Source: a virus
Direction: 5' to 3' (one strand)
IMG/VR virus record: IMGVR_UViG_3300025703_000001
Location: 22,324-86,323 of that record
Length of the DNA stretch: 64,000 nt
Position numbers and translations under genes: made by a program. The notes below the pieces were generated by a model. That model was not told the origin of the DNA. It saw only the letters and a list, made by a program, of their open reading frames with translations, and made no database searches. This document shows, piece by piece, positions 35,894 through 45,402 of this stretch. Within the stretch, counting starts at the first letter, position 1. The number at the start of each line of letters is the position of its first letter.

Positions 35894-36787
35894 ATGAGTA
35901 CGCTCGTTATCGGCGGCACAGGTTACATCGGTAGCGCCTTAGTCCACCATCTGCTAGTCACTGACCATTACGCGAAGGTCATTGATATCGGCATTCGTGG
36001 TAACCCTGGCAACATTCGCAGTCAGGCGATTGACTACGCCGATATGTCACAAGGTCTGATCCAGGCTTACGACGACATCATCCTGCTGGCGGCACACTCG
36101 TCGGTCCAATCCGCTACCGCCGATCCCGTCAGAGCGTTTCGCAACAACGTGGTGGCGTTTGAACGGTTGTTGCGCCATATGCGGCCAAGCCAACGGTTGA
36201 TCTACGCTAGTAGCTCTAGCATCTACTCCGGCGTTGGCGCAACGGCTGCGAGCGAAGACCTGAACGTCGGATCGAACTGGTATGACGCCAGCAAGCTGAT
36301 GGACGACATGATCGCCAGTCTGTCCGGCAAGCGCACGTACGGATTACGGTTTGGCACCGTTTGCGGCGTGTCGCCGAATCAACGCCTGGACATTATGTTG
36401 CCGAAGATGGTTGATACTGCCATCAACGACGGATATGTGCGAATCGCCAACCCCAAAATTCAACGTCCGATCCTCGGACTCAACGACCTCTGTCGGTCCA
36501 TTACTGCGATCCTCGATGGTGACGGCGAGCCTGGCATCTACAACCTCGCATCATTCAACGACCGCGTCGACCACCTTGGCGCAGTTGTTGCAGCCGCACT
36601 TGACGTGCCGCTCATTCTGGGCGAACCATCGCCTTGTTACGATTTCACTATTTCTTCAGCCAAGTTTGAGAACGAGTACAACTTCACGTTCTCTGAGACA
36701 GCCGAGTCGATAACGGAATCGTTGGTGAGTGCGTATGGTGGAGACCGAACAGTGCAAGCCGATGCGGCACTGTCTGGCGTGCGGTAG
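35894..36787 (+). CDS. NAD-dependent nucleotide-sugar epimerase/dehydratase (extended SDR)
   Basis: 297 aa. GGTGYIGSALVHH is the NAD(P) loop, YASSSSIYSG the catalytic Ser strand, and NWYDASKLM the Tyr-x3-Lys pair (residues about 134-142). LRFGTVCG and IYNLAS fit SDR sugar epimerases. First gene of the glycan block; likely makes or epimerises the sugar used by the transferases downstream. Confidence 0.85.
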   Translation: MSTLVIGGTGYIGSALVHHLLVTDHYAKVIDIGIRGNPGNIRSQAIDYADMSQGLIQAYDDIILLAAHSSVQSATADPVRAFRNNVVAFERLLRHMRPSQRLIYASSSSIYSGVGATAASEDLNVGSNWYDASKLMDDMIASLSGKRTYGLRFGTVCGVSPNQRLDIMLPKMVDTAINDGYVRIANPKIQRPILGLNDLCRSITAILDGDGEPGIYNLASFNDRVDHLGAVVAAALDVPLILGEPSPCYDFTISSAKFENEYNFTFSETAESITESLVSAYGGDRTVQADAALSGVR

Positions 36788-37952
36788 CGGACGGCTTGTC
36801 ACGTATTGCGATTTGGGCGAGCAGCCGCTTGCTAATTCGTATCATGACGGCACTGTTGATCTGCCGGAGTTCCCGCTTGCGATCAACGTCTGTGAGGTGT
36901 GTTGGCATAGTCAGCTCACGCATTCGGTTGCGCCGGAGCTACTGTTCAAGGATTACGCATACGTCAGCGGCACGACTGCAACGCTGTCAGATTACTTCGA
37001 CGGCTTCGTTCAGAAAGTCATTGACGAGTTCCCGTATCGTTGCTTGTCTGTCATGGATATAGCGGGGAACGACGGCAGTCTGCTGAGCAAGTTCGGAGCG
37101 AAGGGGCATGACGTTCTCAATGTTGACCCGGCCGCGAATCTAACGGCGATCTCTGAAGCGAACGGCGTGACAACGCTGTGCGAATTCTGGACGGTTGACA
37201 CGCCGAACATCATCGGCAAGAAGTACGATGCGCTGATTGCGATGAACGTTCTCGGGCACGTCAGTAACCCTCACGGATTTCTAATCGGCTGCCGAAATGC
37301 GCTGGCTGATGGTGGGCGTCTGTGGGTGCAGACGAGTCAGTGTCGATGGTTACAAAACGGCGAGTTTGATTGTGCATATATGGAACACGCGTCGTATTTT
37401 TCGGCGCTGTCGTTTCTGACGCTGGCTGCCAGATCGGGACTTACTGTTCTGTCGGTTGACATTCCTACGATCCATGGGAGCAGCTACCTGTGGAAGCTCG
37501 GCCTCGATGGCAATCCCGATCCAAGCGTTGACGCACTCTTGGACTACGAGAACGACTGCGGATTGTATGAGTCCGACACTTACGTTCACTTTGGTGCTAA
37601 AGCCGCAGCAACCGCAACGTGGTTGTATCAGGTAGTCGATGAGTACCGTGACGCTGGTTATTCGTGTGTTGGGTATGGGGCGGCGGCTAAGGCCATGACC
37701 ATGCTGAACTTCAGCCAGGTTAACCTTGACTGGATCGTGGACGACAATCCTATGAAGCAGGGATCGTTCACCCCTGGCGGCAATACTCCGATCGTGGGTG
37801 TTGATTTTCTGGAGCGTATCAAGACTCCGCTGTGCATCGTGATCACGGCATGGAACTTCAGTCGGGAAATCGTGCAGCGGATTCGTGCGGTGCGTCAGAA
37901 TGACGATGACGTTTTCGTGCGATATTTTCCTAATAGAGAGATATGGCAGTAA
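36735..37952 (+). CDS. Sugar C-methyltransferase (NovU/TylC3-like)
   Basis: 405 aa. N-terminal zinc module CLACGSGRLVTYCDLGEQPL ... CEVCWHSQL; central SAM-binding domain VMDIAGNDGSLLSKF and LIAMNVLGHV; C-terminal domain with YGAAAKAMTMLN, as in enzymes that methylate carbon in NDP-4-keto-6-deoxysugars. Its partner could be the RmlD-like reductase at 38706. Overlaps the epimerase by 53 bases. Confidence 0.85.
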   Translation: MVETEQCKPMRHCLACGSGRLVTYCDLGEQPLANSYHDGTVDLPEFPLAINVCEVCWHSQLTHSVAPELLFKDYAYVSGTTATLSDYFDGFVQKVIDEFPYRCLSVMDIAGNDGSLLSKFGAKGHDVLNVDPAANLTAISEANGVTTLCEFWTVDTPNIIGKKYDALIAMNVLGHVSNPHGFLIGCRNALADGGRLWVQTSQCRWLQNGEFDCAYMEHASYFSALSFLTLAARSGLTVLSVDIPTIHGSSYLWKLGLDGNPDPSVDALLDYENDCGLYESDTYVHFGAKAAATATWLYQVVDEYRDAGYSCVGYGAAAKAMTMLNFSQVNLDWIVDDNPMKQGSFTPGGNTPIVGVDFLERIKTPLCIVITAWNFSREIVQRIRAVRQNDDDVFVRYFPNREIWQ

Positions 37953-38683
37953 CGCTCATCACCCACTGGTGGAACGAGCAGCTCCTCACACCGTTCTTTA
38001 TCAGGCACCATCTGCCGCTAGTGGACCATGCGATCGTCATTGACTACGCATCCACAGATCGCAGCATGGATATCGTTCGTGAGCTTGCGCCGGATTGGGA
38101 GATCCGCCAGTCACGCAATTCATGTTTCCGGGCGTCCGACTGCGACCAAGAGGTCATGGACATAGAGCGTGGCGTGTCGGGTTGGAAGATCGCACTAAAC
38201 GCAACCGAGTTTGTCTGTGGTGACGCGCGCCAAGCGTGCGACACGCTAGACGCCCAGGGCTACGCCGCTGCCGTCGTTCGTGGCGTCGCCATGGTGGACA
38301 TGCAAGAGCGTGTCAACCTTGACCACGATGCCGAGCTGACCGACCAGTGTTGGTACGGCTACACGGATGGACCGAGTATCGGTTATAAGAGTCGGTTACT
38401 CCATCGTCACGCTGACGGCAACTACGCCACTGGGCGTCACGAGACTTACCACAACGATGTGAAAGTCTACGCCGATGGGCTGCTGTGCAAGTGGTTTGGG
38501 TTTGCTCCGTGGTGCCAGCCATTGAGAGATCGCAAGCTCGCAATCCAACAGCAGATTCCGAACGACGATCGGATTGCTGGGCGTGGCTTTCAGCACCTGA
38601 TTGACGAAGCGCAGTTGAACAACATGTGGTCGCAAGAGAAAGCCTTTGCTGGCGACCTCCGCAACAACCCAGACTTCTTCTGA
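37943..38683 (+). CDS. Glycosyltransferase family 2-like protein
   Basis: 246 aa. THWWNEQLLTPFFIRHHLPL and VIDYASTDRSMDIV match GT2-like proteins that begin with a W-N-E motif and carry a D-x-S/T-D loop. The C-terminus is His/Tyr-rich (HETYHNDVKVY). A DxD equivalent is not obvious. Likely a glycan transferase acting in the cytosol. Confidence 0.7.
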   Translation: MAVTLITHWWNEQLLTPFFIRHHLPLVDHAIVIDYASTDRSMDIVRELAPDWEIRQSRNSCFRASDCDQEVMDIERGVSGWKIALNATEFVCGDARQACDTLDAQGYAAAVVRGVAMVDMQERVNLDHDAELTDQCWYGYTDGPSIGYKSRLLHRHADGNYATGRHETYHNDVKVYADGLLCKWFGFAPWCQPLRDRKLAIQQQIPNDDRIAGRGFQHLIDEAQLNNMWSQEKAFAGDLRNNPDFF

Positions 38684-38705
38684 CCGCTCACAAAAAGGGA
38701 GCAGC

Positions 38706-39572
38706 GTGTCAACCATACTCCTGACCGGAGCGCGCGGGATGTTGGGTAGCGCCGTAGTGCCGTACTTGCAGAAATGCGGCCACGATGTCATCCCAACCGA
38801 CATCACAGAACTAGATGTGCGTGATTGTGCAGACGTTGCTAGCGGATTCAACGCTGCCCGTCCAGAGATCGTCCTGCACCTCGCAGCGGAAACGTCGCTG
38901 GAGAAGTGCGAGGAAGATCCTGACCACGCTTGGTTGACCAACGCTATCGGGACGAAGAACGTGGCGCTGGAGTGTCGGCGCCGTGGTGTGCCGATGGGAT
39001 ACATCTCGTCGGCCGGAATCTTCGACGGCGAGAGCGACGAACCGTACACGGAATTTGATACCCCATCACCGATCAACGTCTACGGTGCCAGCAAACTGCA
39101 AGGCGAGCACTACGTTCGGCAATGGGTCGATCAGCACATAATCATGAGGGCCGGATGGATGATGGGCGGCGGTCCACATCTCGACCACAAGTTCGTGCAC
39201 CACGTACTAACCCAGATCAACGAAGGCTGCGACACGATCGTGGCCGTCATTGACAAGGTGGGCAGCCCCACCTATGCGCCCGACTTCGCCGCCGTCATTG
39301 AACGACTGATCACGTCAGACGATTACGGCACTTACCATACGGTCAGCGAAGGCCAATGCACCCGCTATGACGTGGCACGCGCAATCCTTGAGATCCTTGG
39401 CCGTGACGATATTGCGCTGAAGCCTGCGAGTAGTCAGTTCTTTGCGACAACCTTCCATGCGCCGCGTCCTCCGAGTGAGGCGATGCGGAACTATGTGTTG
39501 GAACTCACGGGGCAAAATTCTATGCGGCCGTGGCGGGACGCATTGGAAGAGTACCTGAAGGACTGGGCGTGA
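38706..39572 (+). CDS. dTDP-4-dehydrorhamnose reductase-like SDR
   Basis: 288 aa from GTG 38706 after AAAAAGGGAG. TGARGMLGSAVVPYL is the Rossmann loop; HLAAETSLEKCEEDP and INVYGASKLQGEHYV (Tyr-x3-Lys) follow RmlD, as does LRAGWMMGGG-like sequence (MRAGWMMGG). Would reduce a 4-keto sugar nucleotide, the last step of a deoxysugar pathway. Confidence 0.85.
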   Translation: MSTILLTGARGMLGSAVVPYLQKCGHDVIPTDITELDVRDCADVASGFNAARPEIVLHLAAETSLEKCEEDPDHAWLTNAIGTKNVALECRRRGVPMGYISSAGIFDGESDEPYTEFDTPSPINVYGASKLQGEHYVRQWVDQHIIMRAGWMMGGGPHLDHKFVHHVLTQINEGCDTIVAVIDKVGSPTYAPDFAAVIERLITSDDYGTYHTVSEGQCTRYDVARAILEILGRDDIALKPASSQFFATTFHAPRPPSEAMRNYVLELTGQNSMRPWRDALEEYLKDWA

Positions 39573-40252
39573 GAACCGCTTCGGTGGTCGTGCCCATCTG
39601 GGGCGACCCGGCGCTCACCGATCAATGCCTGACCGAACTGACACGCACGTCTCCAGAAGCCCGCGTGATTGTCGTGGATAACACGAACTCATACGTTGTG
39701 CCCGATGGTGCGCGTTGTGATCTGTTCCCGCAGTCAGTGAATATTGGGTGCGCTCCAGCCAAGGCGCTTGGTGCGTCACATGCCGATACTGACATTGTGA
39801 TCTTCATGGACTGCGACGCCTACCCGCATGACGGATGGCTGTCGCCGCTGCTAGACGTGTTTGATGACGAGACCGTTGGCATGGCTGGCCCTCGCATCCT
39901 GAACCGTGACGGTAGCATCCAAACCGCTTGCATCCGTACGTGGCATGGCATCGGTCACGCGGGCGGCGAGAACCGCAGCGATGAACACTTAGCGAACACC
40001 GAAGAACTCGGCGCTACGGGCGCGGCGATGGCAGTGCGGCGAACTGCGCTATTGCAATGTCCCATTGATATTGCTTTTCAGCGAACTTACGATGACGTGG
40101 ATTTGTCACTTCAGTTCCTTGAGGCTGGCTGGAAGATCGCCTACGTACCACAGAGCAACGTGACGCATGGCTCGGTTAGCACCGGACCCGAGCGTTGGGA
40201 AAACGTTCATGGCTACATCGCCCTGATGAACCAGAAATGGGGATCGCGGTGA
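39569..40252 (+). CDS. Glycosyltransferase family 2
   Basis: 227 aa, GTGA overlap. SVVVPIWGDPALTDQCLTEL and VIVVDNTNS, then IVIFMDCDAYP (DxD), ELGATGAAMAVRR and YDDVDLSLQFLEAGWKIAYV are GT2 hallmarks, including the C-terminal ED-like base (DDVD). Inverting transferase using an NDP-sugar. Confidence 0.88.
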   Translation: MRTASVVVPIWGDPALTDQCLTELTRTSPEARVIVVDNTNSYVVPDGARCDLFPQSVNIGCAPAKALGASHADTDIVIFMDCDAYPHDGWLSPLLDVFDDETVGMAGPRILNRDGSIQTACIRTWHGIGHAGGENRSDEHLANTEELGATGAAMAVRRTALLQCPIDIAFQRTYDDVDLSLQFLEAGWKIAYVPQSNVTHGSVSTGPERWENVHGYIALMNQKWGSR

Positions 40253-40926
40253 GCACCTACTGCTTCACCATCAGAGTAGATGGCCGTCGTCAGCACATTG
40301 AAGAGACAATGGCATCCGTTGAACGCTTCATTCGTGACAACGTCAAGTTTGATGCTGGTTACATCATTGACGACAGCGGTGACCCCGAGTTCCAGTCCTG
40401 GCTCCGCGAGACATTCCCATGGTTGACGCTCGTGGCACACCCCGAACGCAGCGGTCTCGGCGGGTGTTTCCAGTCGATGCTGGAAACGTTCGTCGCCAGT
40501 GGTTGCGATTACGTGTTTGCGGTTGAGGACGACACGCCCCTGATCGGTGAGATTGACCTGGCAGACATGGCCGCAGTGTTGCAGTCGAGATCCAACCTGG
40601 CACAGCTCATGCTGATGCGGCCGCCGTTCAACACTGAAGAGATCGCAGCTGGTGGCGTGTACGCCATGTCGCCGGATGACTATATCGAACGCACGGACGA
40701 CGTTCATACGTGGGTAGAGCATGAGCGCCACTTTGGCTTCCAGCCATTTCTGGCTACCCGCGATGTCGCACAGTACGTTCTCGACAGCGCCACAAACTTC
40801 CTAGAGCTAGGCGTCACCGAGCCACTTAAGGCCGCAGCGTTTACGTTCGGCTACTGGGGTGGTCTGAACGATCCGCCGCTGTGCTCACACGCTGGACTGG
40901 TCCGTAGCAGCGGGTATCGCTGGTGA
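40249..40926 (+). CDS. Glycosyltransferase-like protein
   Basis: 225 aa, GTGA overlap. YIIDDSGDPEFQSWLRE, RSGLGGCFQSMLET and YVFAVEDDTPLIGEIDL (EDD) suit a short GT-A transferase. C-terminal half less typical. Part of the run of coupled genes. Confidence 0.7.
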   Translation: MSTYCFTIRVDGRRQHIEETMASVERFIRDNVKFDAGYIIDDSGDPEFQSWLRETFPWLTLVAHPERSGLGGCFQSMLETFVASGCDYVFAVEDDTPLIGEIDLADMAAVLQSRSNLAQLMLMRPPFNTEEIAAGGVYAMSPDDYIERTDDVHTWVEHERHFGFQPFLATRDVAQYVLDSATNFLELGVTEPLKAAAFTFGYWGGLNDPPLCSHAGLVRSSGYRW

Positions 40927-41504
40927 CGGTATCCATTATCGGTGCGGGCAACCATTCGATTGACATCCAAGAGATTTGGCATCGTGCACGTGGCGATAAA
41001 ACGCTCACCGTCTATGATGACGACTCGCCGGAATATCCCAAGCCGCCAAAAGATCTCACTGGACGAATTCTCATCGGCGTTAACGACCCGCACCTCCGGC
41101 GTAAGATCGCCAACAAATGGAGTCATTTAAAGGCCGCAGCGCCACTGATTGACCCATCCGCTGTCCTTGGCGGCGATATTGCTATTGACCGTGGGTCTGT
41201 GGTAGCACCATTGGCCTCCCTGCTTGCGTCTGTGGCATTAGAATCTCATGTTCACATCAACACCCTAGTTAGTATTACGAGGGCTGAGATCGGCGCCTAC
41301 AGCACGGTGTCTCCTGGAGCCACGATCTGTGGGAACGTAACGATCGGCACCGAGTGCTACATCGGGGCGAACGCAACGATCTGTGAGCGGGTCCGCATTG
41401 CCAATAACGTCATTATCGGCGCGGGTGCTGTAGTGACTCCATACTCGGTTGTGCCGGAAGGTACGGTCGTGAAGGGCGTCTGGGGTCACAGTGGACCGCG
41501 CTGA
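40923..41504 (+). CDS. Sugar acetyltransferase, NeuD/PglD type
   Basis: 193 aa. SIIGAGNHSIDIQEIWHRA is the N-terminal sugar-nucleotide-binding half; residues about 95-180 are hexapeptide repeats of a left-handed beta helix (IGAYSTVSPGATICGNVTIG, CYIGANATICERVRIANN). Forms trimers and transfers acetyl from acetyl-CoA to an amino or hydroxy sugar. Confidence 0.87.
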   Translation: MTVSIIGAGNHSIDIQEIWHRARGDKTLTVYDDDSPEYPKPPKDLTGRILIGVNDPHLRRKIANKWSHLKAAAPLIDPSAVLGGDIAIDRGSVVAPLASLLASVALESHVHINTLVSITRAEIGAYSTVSPGATICGNVTIGTECYIGANATICERVRIANNVIIGAGAVVTPYSVVPEGTVVKGVWGHSGPR

Positions 41505-42165
41505 GTACATCACCACCGGCGCAAACTCCGTCGCTGGTTGGTTTCAGCCGAGAGACAGGGTTCTCTTTGACGTTATCGACGCCAAACAGCGTGAACTCGG
41601 CATAACCGGCGACCTGCTAGAGATCGGCTGCTATCAAGGTTGTAGCGCCATCCTGCTCGGCTACATGCGCCAGCCGAATGAGCGTCTGATCATCTGCGAC
41701 ATTTTTGACGGCATGACTGAGTCCGACGAGGACTTGGCTGAACGGGCGCGGTACTACACACCAAACTTTGGTCGTCAAATGTTTGAAGACAACTGGCGCC
41801 GCTTTCATGCTGAACTGCCCGAAATCGTTCACGGTCCGTCCTGGACTTTGAATGCTTGCGGTCTGGAGCGTACGTTTCGGTACATCCACATCGATGGGTC
41901 GCATAATTATGATCAGGTTCGTGGCGATCTAAACATCGCTAAGAATCTTCTGATGCCTGGTGGCGTCGTGGTCTTTGATGACCTGTTGTCGCCACACACG
42001 CCAGGCGTTACTGCGGCGGTCTGGGAAGCTGTGGCCAATGATGGTCTGATCCCACAGATTCAAACTGTGAAGATGTACGGCACGTGGGAAAACCCAATTG
42101 ACATCCCGACACCTGGTGCCACTGGGCACATGGTGCGTGGTCACAGAATGGTCAACGTCGAGTAA
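41491..42165 (+). CDS. Class I SAM methyltransferase (MT24/TylF-like)
   Basis: 224 aa from GTG 41491. LLEIGCYQGCSAILLGYM (SAM motif I), LIICDIFDGM, RYIHIDGSHNYDQVRGDL and PGGVVVFDDLLSP are typical of TylF/MycF-like sugar O-methyltransferases. Confidence 0.82.
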   Translation: MDRAEYITTGANSVAGWFQPRDRVLFDVIDAKQRELGITGDLLEIGCYQGCSAILLGYMRQPNERLIICDIFDGMTESDEDLAERARYYTPNFGRQMFEDNWRRFHAELPEIVHGPSWTLNACGLERTFRYIHIDGSHNYDQVRGDLNIAKNLLMPGGVVVFDDLLSPHTPGVTAAVWEAVANDGLIPQIQTVKMYGTWENPIDIPTPGATGHMVRGHRMVNVE

Positions 42166-42833
42166 TGCGACAGGTCAGCCGTGATGGTATTCGATGGCAA
42201 GTCAGCGAACCGGCCAAAAACTCTGAGTGGTCATTCTGGAACGAGTTTGAAGCTGCCATCTGGGAGCAAGAAACGTTGGATGTTGTTGACCGTTTTGTCA
42301 CTGACGGCAGTACATTTATCGACGTTGGGTGCTGGGCCGCACCGATCGCCATGTGGGCAGCATCCCGACATGACTGCAACGTCATCGCCATTGAACCCGA
42401 TCCCGTTGCGTTAGATTATGCGAACCTCAACGTACTCGCCAACGGCATGTACGACCGCATAACCATCGTGGACGGTGCAATCGCTGGTCATACCGGTACG
42501 ACGCACATTGCGCCACATGAGTTCGGTTGGGGCAGCACGATGACCCAGCTGGCGGCGGAGGGTCGAGAGATCACCTGCTGGAAGTTGCCAGACCTGTTGC
42601 ACGGCATGGGCGTTGACCTAGACACGATCAGTCTAGTCAAGGTTGACGTGGAGGGCGCGGAAGCGTTGTTCTTAGAAGAACTCGCACCGTTCCTGGCGTC
42701 TCACGAGATCCCGCTATTCGTCAGCATGCACGAACCGTGGTGGCCGCAGCCGGTGTTGCGCGAGTGGTTGGATTGTTATTCGGAAGTGCAGGGTAACTTT
42801 GGATGGTTCAATTCCTTAACCTGCTTGCCGTAG
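42165..42833 (+). CDS. FkbM-family methyltransferase
   Basis: 222 aa, TAATG overlap. FIDVGCWAAPIAMWAAS, VIAIEPDPVALDYANLNVLA and SLVKVDVEGAEALFLEEL are the FkbM signatures. Probably O-methylates a sugar of the glycan. A hairpin follows the gene. Confidence 0.85.
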   Translation: MRQVSRDGIRWQVSEPAKNSEWSFWNEFEAAIWEQETLDVVDRFVTDGSTFIDVGCWAAPIAMWAASRHDCNVIAIEPDPVALDYANLNVLANGMYDRITIVDGAIAGHTGTTHIAPHEFGWGSTMTQLAAEGREITCWKLPDLLHGMGVDLDTISLVKVDVEGAEALFLEELAPFLASHEIPLFVSMHEPWWPQPVLREWLDCYSEVQGNFGWFNSLTCLP

Positions 42834-42856
42834 TTCATTCCCATTCCATTGCCACT

Positions 42857-42884
42857 GACAGGAAAACCTAATCCAATTCCTGTC
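42857..42884. terminator. 8-bp hairpin after the first glycan gene run
   Basis: GACAGGAA, 12-base loop, TTCCTGTC, in the 74-98-base gap before the VIT-like gene. Followed by TTATC rather than a T-run; weak or attenuating terminator, or regulatory site. Confidence 0.4.
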
Positions 42885-42931
42885 TTATCAATGAGAGTCT
42901 GGTCCAAATGTTCCATCAACCAAAGCATACC

Positions 42932-43378
42932 ATGAGCACAGAGGCGCGCCAAGAAGCCATGTTCGGAGCTTTCGATGGCATCGTGTCCATCATCGGCTTT
43001 ATCTTCGGACTGCTGGTGCATAAGTCACCAGAGTCGGCAATCGCAATCGGCGGTCTTGGCGGCGCTGTCGCTGCTGGCGTGTCGATGGGCTTTGGTGAAT
43101 ACGAAAAACACGATGGCAACTGGCGTTCCAGCCTGCCCGTGGCGTTGGTCATGTTCGCAGCGTCACTCGGCGGCAGCCTGATTGCGGTCTGGCCGTTCTT
43201 CGTGTTCGGTACAACCGTGGCGTTGATCGTATCGCTAATCGGATGTCTGGCCGTGGCAACCTGGATCGGCTGGCAGAAGCGTAAGGGCTGGCGAGGTTAT
43301 GCCACCGCGTTCGCCACGTTCCTGACCGCTGCTGGCATTACGTTGCTCGTGGTCTCACTGATTCCGGCGTCGGCATGA
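42932..43378 (+). CDS. VIT1/CCC1-like membrane protein
   Basis: 148 aa from ATG 42932 (ATG 42908 adds eight residues). EAMFGAFDGIVSIIGFIFGL and IGGLGGAVAAGVSMGFGEY reproduce the FGxxDGI and SMxxGEY motifs of vacuolar iron/manganese transporters. About four hydrophobic segments follow (VALVMFAASLGGSLIAV, TTVALIVSLIGCLAVATWIG, FATFLTAAGITLLVVSLI), slightly fewer than in full-length members. Unusual in a phage; might move Fe/Mn or act as a membrane anchor. Confidence 0.7.
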   Translation: MSTEARQEAMFGAFDGIVSIIGFIFGLLVHKSPESAIAIGGLGGAVAAGVSMGFGEYEKHDGNWRSSLPVALVMFAASLGGSLIAVWPFFVFGTTVALIVSLIGCLAVATWIGWQKRKGWRGYATAFATFLTAAGITLLVVSLIPASA

Positions 43379-43818
43379 GCGGCGCGAGCGTCGAGGGACA
43401 CACGCAAACGCGCACGCTGACCGAATCGGTTTGGTACCCAGCACACGATCCGCGCAAAGCGTCTGCTGAGTACAAGCGTGTTCATCATCACCTCGTTTAC
43501 GAGCTGGATGAGGCGTGCTGGATTTGCGGTGTGCGTCAATCGGGTTTACCCGAAGGCGAGCACATGGAGACCCATCACTGGCGCATTGAGTGGGCGCTCG
43601 TCAATAGGATTGATCCGGCGAAAATCCTGGCCGACTTTCCTGTGATGAAAGAGGCCACAGACCCTGCGTTACGAGAATTTCTCGACAGTGAGGGCAACAT
43701 GCTCGTGCTGTGTTCTGACCATCATAGACATGGACTCATCGGCATCCACTCAATTACTTATCCTGCTTGGGTCGCGCAGAGGTGGCTGAAGAACGGACAC
43801 GACATATCGGAGCAATAA
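43375..43818 (+). CDS. HNH-like protein
   Basis: 147 aa, ATGA overlap. CWICGVRQSGLPEGEHMETH, HWRIEWAL and NMLVLCSDHHRHGLIGIHSI contain Cys knuckles and a His-rich core like those of HNH proteins, though the second CxxC is replaced by LCSDHH. Confidence 0.7.
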   Translation: MSGASVEGHTQTRTLTESVWYPAHDPRKASAEYKRVHHHLVYELDEACWICGVRQSGLPEGEHMETHHWRIEWALVNRIDPAKILADFPVMKEATDPALREFLDSEGNMLVLCSDHHRHGLIGIHSITYPAWVAQRWLKNGHDISEQ

Positions 43819-44594
43819 TGCCAACGGCGTACTGGTGGAGAGGTGGCGGCGTACTCGGATACGTCCCCAACCTTGGCGATCTCCTAACGCCCCTACTGCT
43901 TCAGCGTTTCGCAGGACTTGACGTTACGTGGTCATCCGCCGCAGATGCTGACATAGTGTGCTGTGGCTCGGTGCTGGACGCGCTGCCACGTTCTGGCTGG
44001 ACCGGCATCATCGCCGGATCAGGCCAGCTACAAGAGTCCACGATCACAGACTTGACCGACGCAACCGTTCTCGGTGTGCGCGGCCCGCTGACGCTCAACC
44101 GCATCAAGTCAACCGGTACGCCGGTTATTGGCGACCCCGGACTATTGGCTCCGATGCTCCATCCGTCGTGCAATCAAAAGCATGAGGTTGGCATCGTCGC
44201 TCACTGGTCAGACTTTCTCTTGGCTCCGAAGGAGCTAGCGAAAGCGGAGAAGTACGGCTACCGGGCCACGGTCATCGACATTGGCGGCGATCCCCGCGAG
44301 GTCATCAACGCCATCGGCTCGTGCCGCAAGATCGTGTCGTCGGCGTTGCACGGGATAATCGTCGCAGACGCGTTCGGTATTCCACGACGTGCGGAAGTTT
44401 TTCCCGCCATGCGGTCGAATCCGAACGAAGGCGCGTTCTTTAAATGGGACGACTGGGCTAGCTCCATCGGTCAGCCCATCACGTTCGGCAAACTGCAAGC
44501 CGCACCGACCGATCGTATCAAGTCTATGCAGCACGATCTTCTCGCCATGTTTCAACAAGTGAAAGAACACTATGCCCCTGCGCAGTCGCGGTAA
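43818..44594 (+). CDS. Polysaccharide pyruvyl transferase family protein
   Basis: 258 aa. YVPNLGDLLTPLLLQRFAG, LGVRGPLTLNRIK, VIGDPGLLAPML and VSSALHGIIVADAFGIP follow the PS_pyruv_trans family (GD near the start, the RGPLT turn, SxLHG). It would add ketal-pyruvate from PEP to a sugar, giving the glycan a negative charge. Confidence 0.85.
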   Translation: MPTAYWWRGGGVLGYVPNLGDLLTPLLLQRFAGLDVTWSSAADADIVCCGSVLDALPRSGWTGIIAGSGQLQESTITDLTDATVLGVRGPLTLNRIKSTGTPVIGDPGLLAPMLHPSCNQKHEVGIVAHWSDFLLAPKELAKAEKYGYRATVIDIGGDPREVINAIGSCRKIVSSALHGIIVADAFGIPRRAEVFPAMRSNPNEGAFFKWDDWASSIGQPITFGKLQAAPTDRIKSMQHDLLAMFQQVKEHYAPAQSR

Positions 44595-45402
44595 GCACCG
44601 TCGTCGCGAACACCTTATTTCGCTCCTCGTTCCATTGGGTGGCGATGATCCTGCGCGCAGACGGAATTGGGAGTGGCTGAAGGCCCACTGGGAATGCGTG
44701 CTACCAGATGTCGAGATCGTGCTGGGTCGGGACCGGGGCAGCGAGCGTCGCTGGTGCCGCAAGCGTCGCCCGTTCTCCAAGGCTGCAGCGGTCAATAATG
44801 CGTTCAAGAAGTCGAAGGGCGACATTATCGTCATCCTCGACGCGGACGCTCTGCTGCCCGCTGAAACGATTGAGTTCTGTGCGGCCAGGTTGCGTCGGGA
44901 TCGTCATGCTGGCGTGCGTTCGTGGTTTGTCCCGTACGAGCATCTCTATAGATTGCGCCGTCCCACAACGGAGCGCTTGCTTGAATCCGATCCATGTCAT
45001 CCGTTGTGGATTCCATCGCCGCCACCGGCGTGGGATATCGACAGCAAGGACGGCTCTGGGCCTATCAACATCTATGGGGCGATGTGTCAGGTCATGCCGC
45101 GTGAGGCGTTTGAAGCCATCGGCGGCATGGACGAGCAGTTCGTCGGATGGGGCGGCGAAGACGTTTCCACTTTCTACGCCCTCTGCACGCTGTGGGGTCC
45201 GGTGCAGTACACCGATAATGACATCCTCCACCTGTGGCATCCGTCCGTTATCAGCAGCCAGGTTGGCGCTTCATGGCAAGTGAAGATGTGGAACGGACAG
45301 ACGCAGCCAGGCGTGAACAACGAGCTGGGCGGACGATACGCGCGGGCCAACGGCAACCCAGTTGCGATGCAAGCGCTGGTTGACGAGGGGCGGAAGCGAT
45401 GA
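44572..45402 (+). CDS. GT-A glycosyltransferase (galactosyltransferase-like C-terminus)
   Basis: 276 aa. VNNAFKKSKGDIIVILDADA (DxD) and IGGMDEQFVGWGGEDVSTFY, the W-G-G-E-D motif of the glyco_transf_7 C-terminal domain. Basic N-terminus (PLRSRGKHRRREH). Coupled to its neighbours by overlaps of 23 and 4 bases. Confidence 0.87.
   Translation: MPLRSRGKHRRREHLISLLVPLGGDDPARRRNWEWLKAHWECVLPDVEIVLGRDRGSERRWCRKRRPFSKAAAVNNAFKKSKGDIIVILDADALLPAETIEFCAARLRRDRHAGVRSWFVPYEHLYRLRRPTTERLLESDPCHPLWIPSPPPAWDIDSKDGSGPINIYGAMCQVMPREAFEAIGGMDEQFVGWGGEDVSTFYALCTLWGPVQYTDNDILHLWHPSVISSQVGASWQVKMWNGQTQPGVNNELGGRYARANGNPVAMQALVDEGRKR

Noticed and set aside
44708-45283. 191-codon plus frame inside a glycosyltransferase gene
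   Set aside because: Same-strand shadow; the 44572 frame holds the DxD and WGGED motifs.
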